Counted from the first letter of the stretch, positions 27,985 through 36,486 are shown. The stretch is DNA of 64,000 nt from an uncultured Paracoccaceae bacterium (GCA_947495795.1 CANMAI010000001.1:682001-746000); one strand, 5' to 3'. Numbers and translations: made by a program. The notes: a model not told the origin generated them from the letters alone.

Positions 27985-28008
27985 GCCGAAAGTGCTGTTT
28001 CGGCACTT
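27985..28008 (-). promoter_or_regulatory. Two mutually exclusive hairpins upstream of the DadA-like gene
   Basis: In the 183-base gap before the DadA-like gene, GCCGAAA (27985-27991) can pair with TTTCGGC (27998-28004), or AAGTGC (27990-27995) with GCACTT (28003-28008). The two pairings share bases and cannot coexist. Nothing else supports a specific regulator. Confidence 0.3.
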
Positions 28009-28052
28009 ATCCGGCCACGCTAATCGGAAAGTAAGGGCGCTTCTCTCCTAAA

Positions 28053-28086
28053 GTGTCCCAGGCTGGTGAGAACCGGCCCGGGACTT
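28053..28086 (-). terminator. Hairpin after the AGCS symporter gene
   Basis: Just after the symporter stop, AAAGTCCC on the minus strand pairs with GGGACACTTT (2-base bulge), with further inner GGC/GCC pairing. There is no clear T-run, so termination is only possible, not shown. Confidence 0.35.
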
Positions 28087-28092
28087 TGCTTT

Positions 28093-29631
28093 TCAGTGTG
28101 CAAATTTCTTGATCTCACCCGACTTTAGACGGCCGAGATAAGAGGCAAGCTCTTCCTTCACGACGGACATCAGGAAGTAGAGTGCAAAGATATTCACGAC
28201 CGCCATGGCAAAGATTGCAGCATCCGAGAAGTCGATTACCGGGCCAAGGCTGGCAGCCGCACCAATCACGATGAAGATGCAGAAGATGATCTTGAAGATC
28301 AGCTCCGTCGTCTTGCCTTCGCCGAACAGATACGTCCATGCTTTCAGGCCGTAGTAGGACCACGAAATCATCGTCGAGAAGGCGAAGAGGATCACGGCGA
28401 TGGCCAAAACGTATGGGAACCAGCTAAAGCCGGTGGCAAAGGCAGCTGAGGTAAGAGCCACACCTGAGGTGCCGCCTACAGTCTGGATCACACCATCCTG
28501 CACCAGGTAGTTGCCGGTTTCTGGATCAATCATCAACTGTCCGGAAATGGTGATCACCAATGCTGTCATTGTGCAGATCACAACCGTGTCGATAAAAGGC
28601 TCCAGAAGGGAAACATAGCCCTCGGTAATCGGTTCCTTCGTTCGAACGGCAGAGTGAGCAATGGCAGCCGAGCCGACACCTGCTTCGTTGGAAAAGGCCG
28701 CCCGCTTGAAGCCCTGGATCAAGGCACCCACAAAACCGCCGGCCACACCAAGCCCAGTGAAGGCCCCTGCAAAGATCTGCCCGAACGCCCAACCAACTTG
28801 ATCAAAGTTCACCAGAATGATGATCAGCGCCGCCGTGACGTAGAGAACGCCCATGAAAGGTACCACCTTCTCCGTTACCTGCGCTATGGATTTGATACCA
28901 CCCACGATCACAGCGAACACAACTGCCGCAAATACCAAGCCCGTGATCCAACCCGGATAATCTCCCACGATCCCTGAAATTTGCGCATGCGCCTGATTGG
29001 CCTGGAACATGTTGCCGCCACCCAATGCACCGAGAATACAGAAGATCGAGAATAGAATTGCAAGGAATCCACCTCCCGGGAGGCCCTTTTCCTTGAAGCC
29101 TTTGGAGATATAATACATCGGACCACCTGAAACCGTGCCATCAGGATACTCGTTCCGGTACTTCACGCCCAAAGTGCACTCGGTAAACTTCGAAGCCATG
29201 CCAAGAAGCCCTGCCAGTATCATCCAGAATGTTGCTCCCGGCCCGCCGATGCCCACGGCGACTGCAACGCCTGCGATGTTACCTAAGCCCACGGTACCAG
29301 AGAGGGCCGTGGCCAGAGCCTGAAAGTGGCTCACCTCCCCGGCATCATCTGGATCGGAATAGTCTCCTTTGACCAGCGCGATGGAGTGCATGAAACCGCG
29401 CAGCTGGATGAACCCAAAGTAGACGGTGAAGACAGATGCGGCCACCACGAGCCAAAGCACGATCCACGGAAAGCTCGTGCCGGGGAGTGGTGCGAAAATT
29501 GCGCTTACAAACCAGCCTGTTGATGCCGCAAAAATCTCGTTCACCTGTTGGTCGATACTTTTCGCGCCCTGCGCTAGGGCTGCCGGTGCGCTCATTGTCA
29601 GCCCTGCAAGGGCGAGTGGAATACTCTTCAT
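28093..29631 (-). CDS. Sodium:alanine/glycine symporter (AGCS family)
   Basis: A 512-residue AGCS symporter. After a signal-like MKSIPLALAGLTMSAPAALA come the family motifs ALATALSGTVGLGNIAGVAVAV, GGPGATFWMILAGLLGMASKF, VSGGPMYYISKGF and the IQGFKRAAFSNEAGVGSAAIAHS region that contacts sodium and substrate. Eleven or so helices are expected. The family imports alanine, glycine or related small amino acids with sodium. ATG 29631 has GAGGAG eight bases upstream and lies 11 bases after the usp stop; a further-upstream start would overlap usp. It is followed on the same strand by the DadA-like and TRAP genes. Confidence 0.93.
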   Translation of the reverse strand: MKSIPLALAGLTMSAPAALAQGAKSIDQQVNEIFAASTGWFVSAIFAPLPGTSFPWIVLWLVVAASVFTVYFGFIQLRGFMHSIALVKGDYSDPDDAGEVSHFQALATALSGTVGLGNIAGVAVAVGIGGPGATFWMILAGLLGMASKFTECTLGVKYRNEYPDGTVSGGPMYYISKGFKEKGLPGGGFLAILFSIFCILGALGGGNMFQANQAHAQISGIVGDYPGWITGLVFAAVVFAVIVGGIKSIAQVTEKVVPFMGVLYVTAALIIILVNFDQVGWAFGQIFAGAFTGLGVAGGFVGALIQGFKRAAFSNEAGVGSAAIAHSAVRTKEPITEGYVSLLEPFIDTVVICTMTALVITISGQLMIDPETGNYLVQDGVIQTVGGTSGVALTSAAFATGFSWFPYVLAIAVILFAFSTMISWSYYGLKAWTYLFGEGKTTELIFKIIFCIFIVIGAAASLGPVIDFSDAAIFAMAVVNIFALYFLMSVVKEELASYLGRLKSGEIKKFAH

Positions 29632-29642
29632 GTGAAATCTCC

Positions 29643-30080
29643 TCATCCGACCACCGTTACAGGCACGCTTGCATGCATCACCAAATTGGCTGTCGCTGTC
29701 CCAAACATCCGTTTCACGAAACCGCCCTCAGAAGAGCGCGCCACCACAATCTGATCGGCGCCTTCCTGAACGGCTGTTCTGTCAATCAGGTCTGCAACGT
29801 CGCCATGCTTGACCATTCCGCGCGCCGTGCAGCCATCCGCTGCGAGCCCGTCCAGCGCAGGTTGCATAACCCGGCTCATGGCGGCTTCAATTTCTTCTTC
29901 CCGCCGCTTGTGTCGTTCGGCGTTTTCTTCCGGTGTTTGAAAGCTGTAGGGCGACCATTCAATCACATAGACAAGGACCAGTTCGCAGGCGCCCATTTGC
30001 CCGGCAAGCTTTTTGGCATAGTCCACAGCCCGGTTTCCCGAACTGCTCCCATCCAATCCAACGACAATTTTTGCAGCCAT
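29643..30080 (-). CDS. Universal stress protein, UspA family
   Basis: A 145-residue single Usp domain. The N-terminus KIVVGLDGSSSGNRAVDYA is the usual strand-and-D loop that binds the adenine nucleotide; the C-terminal part reads ADQIVVARSSEGGFVKRMFGTATANL then SVPVTVV, where the family nucleotide motif G-x2-G-x9-G-S/T appears in modified form (SSEGGFVKRMFGTAT). ATP binding is therefore plausible. ATG 30080 has GGAG upstream; the frame stays open 56 codons further, without conserved residues. Being 11 bases before the symporter it is likely co-transcribed and may modulate it. Confidence 0.9.
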   Translation of the reverse strand: MAAKIVVGLDGSSSGNRAVDYAKKLAGQMGACELVLVYVIEWSPYSFQTPEENAERHKRREEEIEAAMSRVMQPALDGLAADGCTARGMVKHGDVADLIDRTAVQEGADQIVVARSSEGGFVKRMFGTATANLVMHASVPVTVVG

Positions 30081-30233
30081 CTTATCCCACTCCTTCTTGA
30101 ACTTCTCCCGGGATCCGTGATTGCAAATACTTGATTTTTGGCCCCGGTTCGCTTCAGTGGGCACTGCGATAGCGCTATACGTCAATAAAAATTCACAAAT
30201 TTTCCCCACCTGATGCAGGCAGGGTTTCGTTGA

Positions 30234-31016
30234 ATGGTCATCGGACAATCAGGAAAACTGGGTGTGTACCGTTGCCAATCGGGAGGAAGTTCACACTTGC
30301 ACGGACAAGACACCCAGCCAGCGGGGACCCCGTCAATTGGTATTCTGATGCTCGAATCGCAGTTTCCCCGAATTTCCGGTGATATTGGCTGCGCCTCCAC
30401 ATGGCCCTTCCCCGTATACTTCCGCGTCGTGAGGGGCGCCTCTCCAGATTTGGTAGTGCGCAAGCAGGCTGAGGGGTTGCTGCCTGCTTTCATCGATGCG
30501 GCGCAGGAACTTGTTTCCGAAGGCGTGGACGGCATCACCACCAGTTGCGGCTTTCTTTCACTTTTCCAGGCAAGGCTTACAGACGCGCTGCCGGTTCCCA
30601 TTATCACCTCATCTCTCATGCAACTTCAGATGGTCAATCAAACACTGCCGCGCAGCAAACGCGCGGGCATCCTGACAGTCTCGGCTTCCACGCTTACCAA
30701 CGCACATCTCTCTGCAGCCAATGTGCCTGAAGGAACGCCTATCGGAAGTACAGAAGGCGGGCAGGAATTCACGCGTGCGATATTGGAAAATGAACCTGAA
30801 CTGAATGTAGCACGCGCGCGGGAAGACAATGTTGAAGCGGCCCGTGCCCTCCAGAGATCCAATCCCGATCTTGGTGCAATCGTCCTGGAATGTACCAATA
30901 TGGGTCCCTACGCCGCTGATATCGCCCGTGCGACGAGGCTACCGGTTTTCTCGATCATCACGCTGATCAACTGGTTTCAGGCCAGCCTAAAGCCGCCATG
31001 CTACGGTAATCGCTGA
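30234..31016 (+). CDS. Aspartate/glutamate racemase-family protein
   Basis: A protein of up to 260 residues in the Asp/Glu/hydantoin racemase superfamily. The two catalytic cysteines of the two-base racemase mechanism lie in GITTSCGFLSLFQ and IVLECTNMGPYA; TPSIGILMLESQFPRI opens the fold. Racemases and maleate-isomerase-type enzymes share this pattern, and the precise substrate is unknown. Two starts are possible: ATG 30234, or GTG 30264 with AGGA nine bases upstream. It diverges from usp and could feed D-amino acids to the DadA-like oxidase, or interconvert them; this is inference from position. Confidence 0.75.
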   Translation: MVIGQSGKLGVYRCQSGGSSHLHGQDTQPAGTPSIGILMLESQFPRISGDIGCASTWPFPVYFRVVRGASPDLVVRKQAEGLLPAFIDAAQELVSEGVDGITTSCGFLSLFQARLTDALPVPIITSSLMQLQMVNQTLPRSKRAGILTVSASTLTNAHLSAANVPEGTPIGSTEGGQEFTRAILENEPELNVARAREDNVEAARALQRSNPDLGAIVLECTNMGPYAADIARATRLPVFSIITLINWFQASLKPPCYGNR

Positions 31017-31528
31017 TGTTTCATTTCAAAGGCAGGAAAAAGCCCCCTGTCGGATAGTTTCTCTGTCTCCTCAGAGGATTCGAACCCTTCACGAAAATCT
31101 GCGCTTCAATGCAAGTCGGTTTGTTGTCAGTGCCACACCTGCAATATAGCCAGCGGGAGCCGGAAAAATCCGCCAGCTGCCTCTGATCGGTGCGGAATAG
31201 AGGCGGCGAATGCGGTACAAGCCTGCTTCCTACGGGTACTACAGCAAGTCTTCAGGACAACCCGGATCCGGCGGATCAACCCCAAAGTACGCCTAAATCG
31301 CTGCCCGCTAGGCGTGCCTGCAAAAAAGCAGTTCCACTCCACTTACGCAATGCATCTGGCTGCTCTTCGGAATTCAAGTCACTTTTGCGGCCTTAGCGAT
31401 CTCCGTCATTGCGATCAGCAAGCCCACACAACCTTAGCTCATCTTGCCGGTTCATGCAGTGTGTAAGGACCCATTGATTCTGACTTGAATGTCGGGATCA
31501 CTGCCCTGGAAGTTGGAGCGGCGATAAG
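31017..31528. other. Non-coding, decayed DNA between racemase gene and IS relic
   Basis: About 510 bases with no convincing gene on either strand. Small open frames lack ribosome sites and family resemblance. A GGATTCGAACC at 31076-31086 resembles the reverse complement of a tRNA T-loop, but no tRNA can be folded around it. The stretch looks like relic or boundary DNA. Confidence 0.5.
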
Positions 31529-31799
31529 AGCGATCTTTATTGGTTGACGGATGCACAGATGGCACGTCTGGAAGCTTTCTTGCGAAACCAAATGGTGAAT
31601 TTCGCATGGACGACAAGCGTGAGTTTAGCGGGATAGTTTTATCAATCTTAGTGGTTTGTGGTGGCATGACGCACTATCAGAATACGGCTGACCCAAGACG
31701 TCCCGGAATCGTTGGAAGCAGTGGAGTTTTAAAAGTATCTTTGCCCGGATGCTGCTGGAACTGGCAGATCGGGGGCAGCAGACCGGCGAAGCGTCCACA
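31529..31799 (+). pseudogene. IS5-family transposase remnant
   Basis: Fragments of an IS5-type transposase N-terminus can be read in alternating frames. First comes SDLYWLTDAQMARLEAF, which then runs to a stop; then, in another frame, FRMDDKREFSGIV, matching the family's RVDDRRVLSGIIF; then, in a third frame and after an in-frame stop, NRWKQWSFKSIFARMLLELA and DRGQQTGEAST, matching the usual NRWKRWSDKGIFARM region. At least two frameshifts and one stop show it is dead, and the catalytic DDE half is absent. It lies 171 bases from bhcR and marks past insertion at the edge of the bhc locus. No terminal inverted repeats could be assigned. Confidence 0.85.
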
Positions 31800-31969
31800 T
31801 CCCGCCTGTGCCTCGTCTTTCTGGCTCTTGCAACTACCGATCTGGGAGCTTTCTTCCAATTCACCGCGATTGTCATCGTGCGCGTGTCAGCCCTAGCGTT
31901 GATCCTCACACTCGTCGCAGCATCGGCTTTCTAATAAGTGTTCTTCATCTGGTCGACGGCAAACGCGGC

Positions 31970-32803
31970 TTAGTCCCGCTCTGGCACCCGACCACCTATG
32001 CTGGCCGTGATCTCTGCGGCCAGCCGACGCACTCTCGGCCCGATTTCTTCCACCAGATTGTCGGGAAGGCGCACGGTCGGGCCGGAAACGGACAGCCCGG
32101 CCACCGGTTCTGCCTGCGGGCCGAAAACCGTGGATGCCACGCACCGCATGCCCAGATACCGTTCCTCGTCGTCGAAAGACCAGCCTCGCCCGGCAGTCGC
32201 CTCCAGATTGACAAACAGACTGTCCGGAGATGTCAGTGTTTTGGGCGTGAATTCCGGCAGTCCCGCCTTCTGTAAAAGCTTCTCAACGTTTCGTCGCGGC
32301 ATCGACGCCAGAAGTGCCTTGCCGATACCGGAGGCATGCATGGGCGTGCGCGTGCCGGGACGGAAGAATGCACGAATGGGGTTGTGCGTCTCCACCTGGC
32401 TGACGAAAACCACGTCACCGCCATCCGGAATGGCAAGGTTCGCGGTTTCCCCTGTCTCTTCCATAAGCTGCTGCATCATCGCCTGACTTGCCTCCACCAG
32501 ATTGGTGCGTCGCAGAAATGCGGAACCGATGCGAAACGTCTCCAATCCGACCATCCAGCCCTGAGTTACCTCGTCAAACGCCGCGAAGCCGTGTTTTTGC
32601 AACGTCGTCAGCAGTCTGTGCGCCGTGGAAGGCGGCAAGCCGATCTGAAAGGAAAGCTCCGTCAGTGTCACCTGATCCTGCCGCGACAATGCCGTCAGCA
32701 ACGCCAACCCCCGATCCAATGCCTGCACTGTTCCGCCAGACCCTTCGGTACTGGAAGACCGGGGCCTCCCGCGCGGGCGCTTCGGATTGATCGCTTCAGC
32801 CAT
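31970..32803 (-). CDS. bhcR: IclR-family regulator BhcR
   Basis: A 277-residue IclR-type regulator. A basic tail (KRPRGRPRSSS) precedes the winged helix at about 25-85 (ALDRGLALLTALSRQ, LPPSTAHRLLTTLQKHGF), and the GAF-like effector domain follows (MHASGIGKALLASMPR, FDDEERYLGMRCVAS, VAGLSVSGPTVRL). It is divergent from bhcABCD, exactly as in the described beta-hydroxyaspartate cluster, where BhcR senses glyoxylate and controls the operon. ATG 32803 has GGGGAAG upstream. Assignment to BhcR rests on this context as much as on the family. Confidence 0.92.
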   Translation of the reverse strand: MAEAINPKRPRGRPRSSSTEGSGGTVQALDRGLALLTALSRQDQVTLTELSFQIGLPPSTAHRLLTTLQKHGFAAFDEVTQGWMVGLETFRIGSAFLRRTNLVEASQAMMQQLMEETGETANLAIPDGGDVVFVSQVETHNPIRAFFRPGTRTPMHASGIGKALLASMPRRNVEKLLQKAGLPEFTPKTLTSPDSLFVNLEATAGRGWSFDDEERYLGMRCVASTVFGPQAEPVAGLSVSGPTVRLPDNLVEEIGPRVRRLAAEITASIGGRVPERD

Positions 32804-33011
32804 CGGACTTCCCCTGATTCTTTCACTAGCTACACAGATAAAGCTATGGAAAAATATTTCAAATAAAATCTGTTGTTCAGAATGAAAAAACAAATACATA
32901 ATTTTTTCAATGGGTTATATCTTTATCTATTTAAACAGAATATTTTTCCAGAAAAATTGCTATCTGCTCAAAATATCCTATGTTGCATCTCAACCAAACG
33001 GAGGAAATGCA
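32804..33011 (+). promoter_or_regulatory. bhcR-bhcA divergent control region with inverted repeats
   Basis: A 208-base, strikingly AT-rich region between the divergent genes. GGAAAAATATT (32848-32858) and its reverse complement AATATTTTTCC (32939-32949) flank the centre, and TTCAGAATGAA (32876-32886) is a short palindrome within a wider TGTT...AACA frame. These are candidate BhcR operators; which one is bound is unknown. Confidence 0.5.
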
Positions 33012-34202
33012 ATGTCTGGCCAGAACCCTGTCTTCATTCCCGGACCCACCAACATTCCCGATCGCCTGCGCCATGCCATGAATGTGCAAACGCTCGATCA
33101 CCGTGCACCAGATTTCGTCGACGTATTCGCGCCCGTTCTCGAAGACCTCAAGAAGGTCTTCAAAACGGAAACCGGTAAGCCGATCATCTTTCCGGCAAGC
33201 GGCACGGGCGGGTGGGAGTCCGCCATCACCAACACGCTGTCGCCCGGCGACAAGGTGCTTGTTGCACGCTTCGGCATGTTCTCCCATCGCTGGATCGACA
33301 TGTGCCAGCGCCACGGCCTCGATGTAGAGGTGATCGAATGCGAATGGGGTACGGGCGCTCCGGCAGATCGCTATGGTGAGGCGCTGGCAGCCGACACGGA
33401 TCACACGATCAAGGCGGTCCTTGCGACGCATAACGAAACGGCAACGGGCGTGAAATCCGACATCGCGGCACTTCGCGCCGCTATCGATGCCGCCAACCAT
33501 CCCGCAATGCTCTTCGTCGATGCCGTCTCCTCTCTCGGTTCCATGGATTTCCGCATGGATGAATGGGGCGTCGATATCTGCGTTTCCGGTTCCCAGAAGG
33601 GTTTCATGCTTTCCACCGGCATGGCGATTGTCTGCGTCAGCGAAAAGGCAGTGGCCGCAACGGAAACGGCGGGCCTGTCCCGCTGCTTCTTCGACTATCG
33701 CGACATGCTGAAGATGAACGCGACCGGAGGCTTTCCCTACACACCACCGCTCAACCTGATCATGGGACTGCGCGAAAGCCTCGACATGATCTTTGAGGAG
33801 GGATTGGAGAACATTTTTGCGCGGCATCACAGACTGGCCGAAGGTGTGCGCAAAGCCGTGGAGGCCTGGGGCATGTCGCTCTGCGCCAAGACACCGGACC
33901 TCTTTTCCGATTCAGTCAGCGCGATTGTCGTCCCGGAGGGTTTCAATTCGACAGCCCTGACCGATCATGCCTATGATACCTATGGCATGTCCTTCGGGGT
34001 GGGGCTTGGTGAAGTGGCGGGCAAGGTGTTCCGCATAGGCCATCTTGGGTCGCTTACAGACGCGATGGTACTGTCCGGCCTTGCGACAATCGAAATGGCC
34101 ATGAAGGACCTGAACTATCCGATCACGCTCGGGTCCGGCGTGGCCGCGGCACAGGAATACTACCGCACGACCGCCGCGGCGGCCCGTGCGCAGGCAGCGT
34201 GA
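33012..34202 (+). CDS. bhcA: Aspartate-glyoxylate aminotransferase BhcA
   Basis: A 396-residue class V PLP aminotransferase. The N-terminus FIPGPTNIPDRLRHAMN, the FPASGTGGWESAI phosphate-loop region and the PLP lysine K196 in SGSQKGFML are clear. In the beta-hydroxyaspartate cycle it transfers the amino group of aspartate to glyoxylate, giving oxaloacetate and glycine. ATG 33012 follows GGAGGA; an upstream frame extension is AT-rich and not protein-like. Serine-glyoxylate aminotransferases share this family, so the name relies on the bhcBCD genes directly behind it (7 bases to bhcB). Codons are strongly GC-ending compared with nearby relic DNA. Confidence 0.95.
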   Translation: MSGQNPVFIPGPTNIPDRLRHAMNVQTLDHRAPDFVDVFAPVLEDLKKVFKTETGKPIIFPASGTGGWESAITNTLSPGDKVLVARFGMFSHRWIDMCQRHGLDVEVIECEWGTGAPADRYGEALAADTDHTIKAVLATHNETATGVKSDIAALRAAIDAANHPAMLFVDAVSSLGSMDFRMDEWGVDICVSGSQKGFMLSTGMAIVCVSEKAVAATETAGLSRCFFDYRDMLKMNATGGFPYTPPLNLIMGLRESLDMIFEEGLENIFARHHRLAEGVRKAVEAWGMSLCAKTPDLFSDSVSAIVVPEGFNSTALTDHAYDTYGMSFGVGLGEVAGKVFRIGHLGSLTDAMVLSGLATIEMAMKDLNYPITLGSGVAAAQEYYRTTAAAARAQAA

Positions 34203-34209
34203 GGGAAAG

Positions 34210-35181
34210 ATGAGAGATTTGGACGGGCTGGATCTGCCCACCTACGATGATGTGGAAGCGGCGCACGAGCGGATCAAACCGCATATAAACCGCACGCCGG
34301 TGCTGAAATCGCAGTATCTGAACGAGCTGACGGGCGCGGACCTTTACTTCAAGTGCGAAAACTTTCAGGAAGCCGGGGCCTTCAAGGTACGTGGCGCCTG
34401 CAACGCGGTCTTCGGTCTGACGGATGAGCAGGCAAAGAAAGGTGTGGCCACGCACTCCTCCGGCAACCACGGTCTTTCGCTCTCCTATGCGGCGGGCAGG
34501 CGGGGCATTCCCTGCACCGTGGTTATGCCGCACACGGCCCCGCAGGCCAAGAAGGATCAGGTGCGCCACTATGGCGGGCGGATCGTGGAATGCGAGCCGT
34601 CCACCTCCTCTCGCGAAGCGGTGTTTGCAGGCGTTCTGGAAGATACGGGCGCGGAATTCGTGCATCCCTACAACGATCCGCGCGTGATCGCCGGACAGGG
34701 TACGTGTTCCAAGGAACTGGTGGAGGATATCAAGGACCTCGACATCGTGATCGCCCCGATCGGCGGCGGCGGCATGATTTCCGGCACCTGTCTGACGCTT
34801 TCCACCATCGCCCCGGAAATCAAGATCTACGCGGCAGAGCCCGAACAGGCGGATGACGCCTATCGCAGTTTCAAGGCCGGGCACATCATCGCCGACGACG
34901 CCCCGGTAACCATCGCCGACGGGCTGAAAGTGCCGCTCAAGGAGCGTACTTGGCACTTCGTCTCCAACCATGTGACAGATATCCTGACCTGCTCCGAGGA
35001 AGAGATCATCGACGCGATGAAACTCACCTGGAAGCGCCTGAAAATCGTGATGGAGCCCTCCTGCGCCCCGCCACTGGCCACTATATTGAAAAACAAGGAC
35101 GTCTTCGCCGGCAAACGCGTGGGCGTGATCGTAACGGGCGGCAATGTCGATCTCGACAAACTGCCATGGATGAAGAGCTGA
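34210..35181 (+). CDS. bhcB: beta-hydroxyaspartate dehydratase BhcB
   Basis: A 323-residue fold-type II PLP enzyme of the serine/threonine dehydratase family. PLP lysine K59 lies in ENFQEAGAFKVRGA, the substrate loop in SSGNHGLSLSYAA, and the phosphate-binding loop is GGGGMISG; the C-terminus MEPSCAPPLATI and VIVTGGNVDL is typical. In the pathway it removes water from (2R,3S)-beta-hydroxyaspartate to give iminosuccinate. ATG 34210 follows GAGGGAAAG; bhcA ends 7 bases before it. An alternative reading as threonine deaminase is made unlikely by the operon. Confidence 0.95.
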   Translation: MRDLDGLDLPTYDDVEAAHERIKPHINRTPVLKSQYLNELTGADLYFKCENFQEAGAFKVRGACNAVFGLTDEQAKKGVATHSSGNHGLSLSYAAGRRGIPCTVVMPHTAPQAKKDQVRHYGGRIVECEPSTSSREAVFAGVLEDTGAEFVHPYNDPRVIAGQGTCSKELVEDIKDLDIVIAPIGGGGMISGTCLTLSTIAPEIKIYAAEPEQADDAYRSFKAGHIIADDAPVTIADGLKVPLKERTWHFVSNHVTDILTCSEEEIIDAMKLTWKRLKIVMEPSCAPPLATILKNKDVFAGKRVGVIVTGGNVDLDKLPWMKS

Positions 35182-35193
35182 GGGAGATACCTG

Positions 35194-36357
35194 ATGAACG
35201 CACCTGTGAAATTCGACGATCTGGAAGTGGGCTACGACGTGCCCGCAGCCATCGGCATGGACGAAAGCGAGATCCAGACGCCCTGCCTCGTGCTCGATCT
35301 CGACGCGCTGGAACGCAACATCAAGAAGATGGGCGACTGGGCGAAAGACCACAACATGCGCCACCGCGTGCACGGCAAGATGCACAAATCGGTCGATGTG
35401 GCGCTCTTGCAGGAAAAGCTGGGCGGCTCCGTTGGGGTCTGTTGCCAGAAGGTATCCGAAGCGGAGGTTTTTGCACGCGGCGGCATCAAGGACGTGCTGG
35501 TCAGCAACCAGGTGCGCGACCCGGCCAAGATCGATCGCCTCGCGAGGCTTCCGAAGCTTGGTGCTCGTGCGATCTGCTGCGTGGACGACGTGGCAAACGT
35601 CGCCGACCTTTCCGCTGCCGCCACGGAGCATGGCACGGAAATAGAGTGTCTTGTGGAGATCGATTGCGGCGCGGGCCGTTGCGGCGTGACAACAACGCCT
35701 GCGGTTGTGGAGATTGCAAAAGCCATCGATGCGGCCCCCGGCCTCAAATTCGCGGGCATTCAGGCCTATCAGGGCGCAATGCAGCACATGGACAGCTATG
35801 ACGACCGCAAGGCCAAGATCGACGTCGCCGTTGCCATGGTGAAGGACGCTGTCGATACGCTCAAGGAAGAAGGCCTCGACTGCGATATCGTCGGCGGCGG
35901 CGGCACAGGGTCCTACTATTTCGAGGGCAACTCCGGCGTCTATAACGAGCTTCAGTGCGGTTCCTATGCCTTCATGGATGCCGATTACGGCCGTATTCTC
36001 GACAAGGACGGCAACCGGATCGATCAGGGAGAGTGGGAGAACGCGCTCTTCATCCTGACCTCGGTGATGAGCCACGCCAAGAAGGACAAGGCCATCGTCG
36101 ATGCGGGCCTCAAAGCGCAATCCGTCGACAGCGGCCTGCCGGTGATCTTCGGGCGCACGGATGTGGAGTACGTCAAATGCTCTGACGAGCATGGCGTGGT
36201 CGCCGATCCGGACGGTGTGCTGAAGGTCAACGACAAGCTCAAGCTCGTGCCGGGCCATTGCGACCCGACATGCAACGTCCACGATTGGTATGTGGGTGTT
36301 CGCAATGGCAAGGTAGAAACCATCTGGCCCGTCTCGGCCCGCGGCAAGGCATACTGA
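35194..36357 (+). CDS. bhcC: beta-hydroxyaspartate aldolase BhcC
   Basis: A 387-residue fold-type III PLP enzyme of the D-threonine aldolase family. The PLP lysine is the first Lys in RHRVHGKMHKSVDVA; the C-terminal metal-binding site is PGHCDPTCNVHDW, and DIVGGGGTGSYYF binds the cofactor phosphate. In the cycle it condenses glycine (from BhcA) with glyoxylate to (2R,3S)-beta-hydroxyaspartate. ATG 35194 follows AGGGAG, 12 bases after bhcB. Length and motifs are intact. Confidence 0.95.
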   Translation: MNAPVKFDDLEVGYDVPAAIGMDESEIQTPCLVLDLDALERNIKKMGDWAKDHNMRHRVHGKMHKSVDVALLQEKLGGSVGVCCQKVSEAEVFARGGIKDVLVSNQVRDPAKIDRLARLPKLGARAICCVDDVANVADLSAAATEHGTEIECLVEIDCGAGRCGVTTTPAVVEIAKAIDAAPGLKFAGIQAYQGAMQHMDSYDDRKAKIDVAVAMVKDAVDTLKEEGLDCDIVGGGGTGSYYFEGNSGVYNELQCGSYAFMDADYGRILDKDGNRIDQGEWENALFILTSVMSHAKKDKAIVDAGLKAQSVDSGLPVIFGRTDVEYVKCSDEHGVVADPDGVLKVNDKLKLVPGHCDPTCNVHDWYVGVRNGKVETIWPVSARGKAY

Positions 36358-36364
36358 GCGCGGA

Positions 36365-36441
36365 GCAGGTGGTAGGGTGGGCAATCCTGCCCACCGTTCC
36401 ACCGCGCCATGGTGGGCAGGATTGCCCACCCTACGACCTGC
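36365..36441. repeat. Long perfect palindrome (REP-like) between bhcC and bhcD
   Basis: A 24-base arm at 36372-36395 is the exact reverse complement of 36411-36434, with a 15-base loop; after one G/G mismatch the pairing continues for six more bases (36365-36370 with 36436-36441), giving a 30-step stem. Each arm contains AGGGTGGGCAATCCTGCCCA. A related shorter hairpin lies at 46875-46898. This looks like an extragenic repeat family. It separates bhcD from bhcABC and could trim or stabilise the transcript. Confidence 0.9.
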
Positions 36442-36486
36442 GGCCCCCACAGAATCAAATTCCCATTCTTCAGGAAAGTCTCCCAC

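Noticed and set aside
27910-28092. Glycine riboswitch before the DadA-like gene
   Set aside because: A GGAGAG-like start is present, but the rest of the aptamer core is not found.
31076-31090. tRNA-like T-loop sequence (GGATTCGAACC)
   Set aside because: No cloverleaf or acceptor stem could be built around it. It may be a tRNA 3'-end attachment scar, but that is not supported.
31749-31934. 61-codon hydrophobic frame after the IS5 relic
   Set aside because: It starts inside the transposase remnant (MLLELAD) and runs into unrelated DNA; it has no ribosome site and is most likely a chance fusion.
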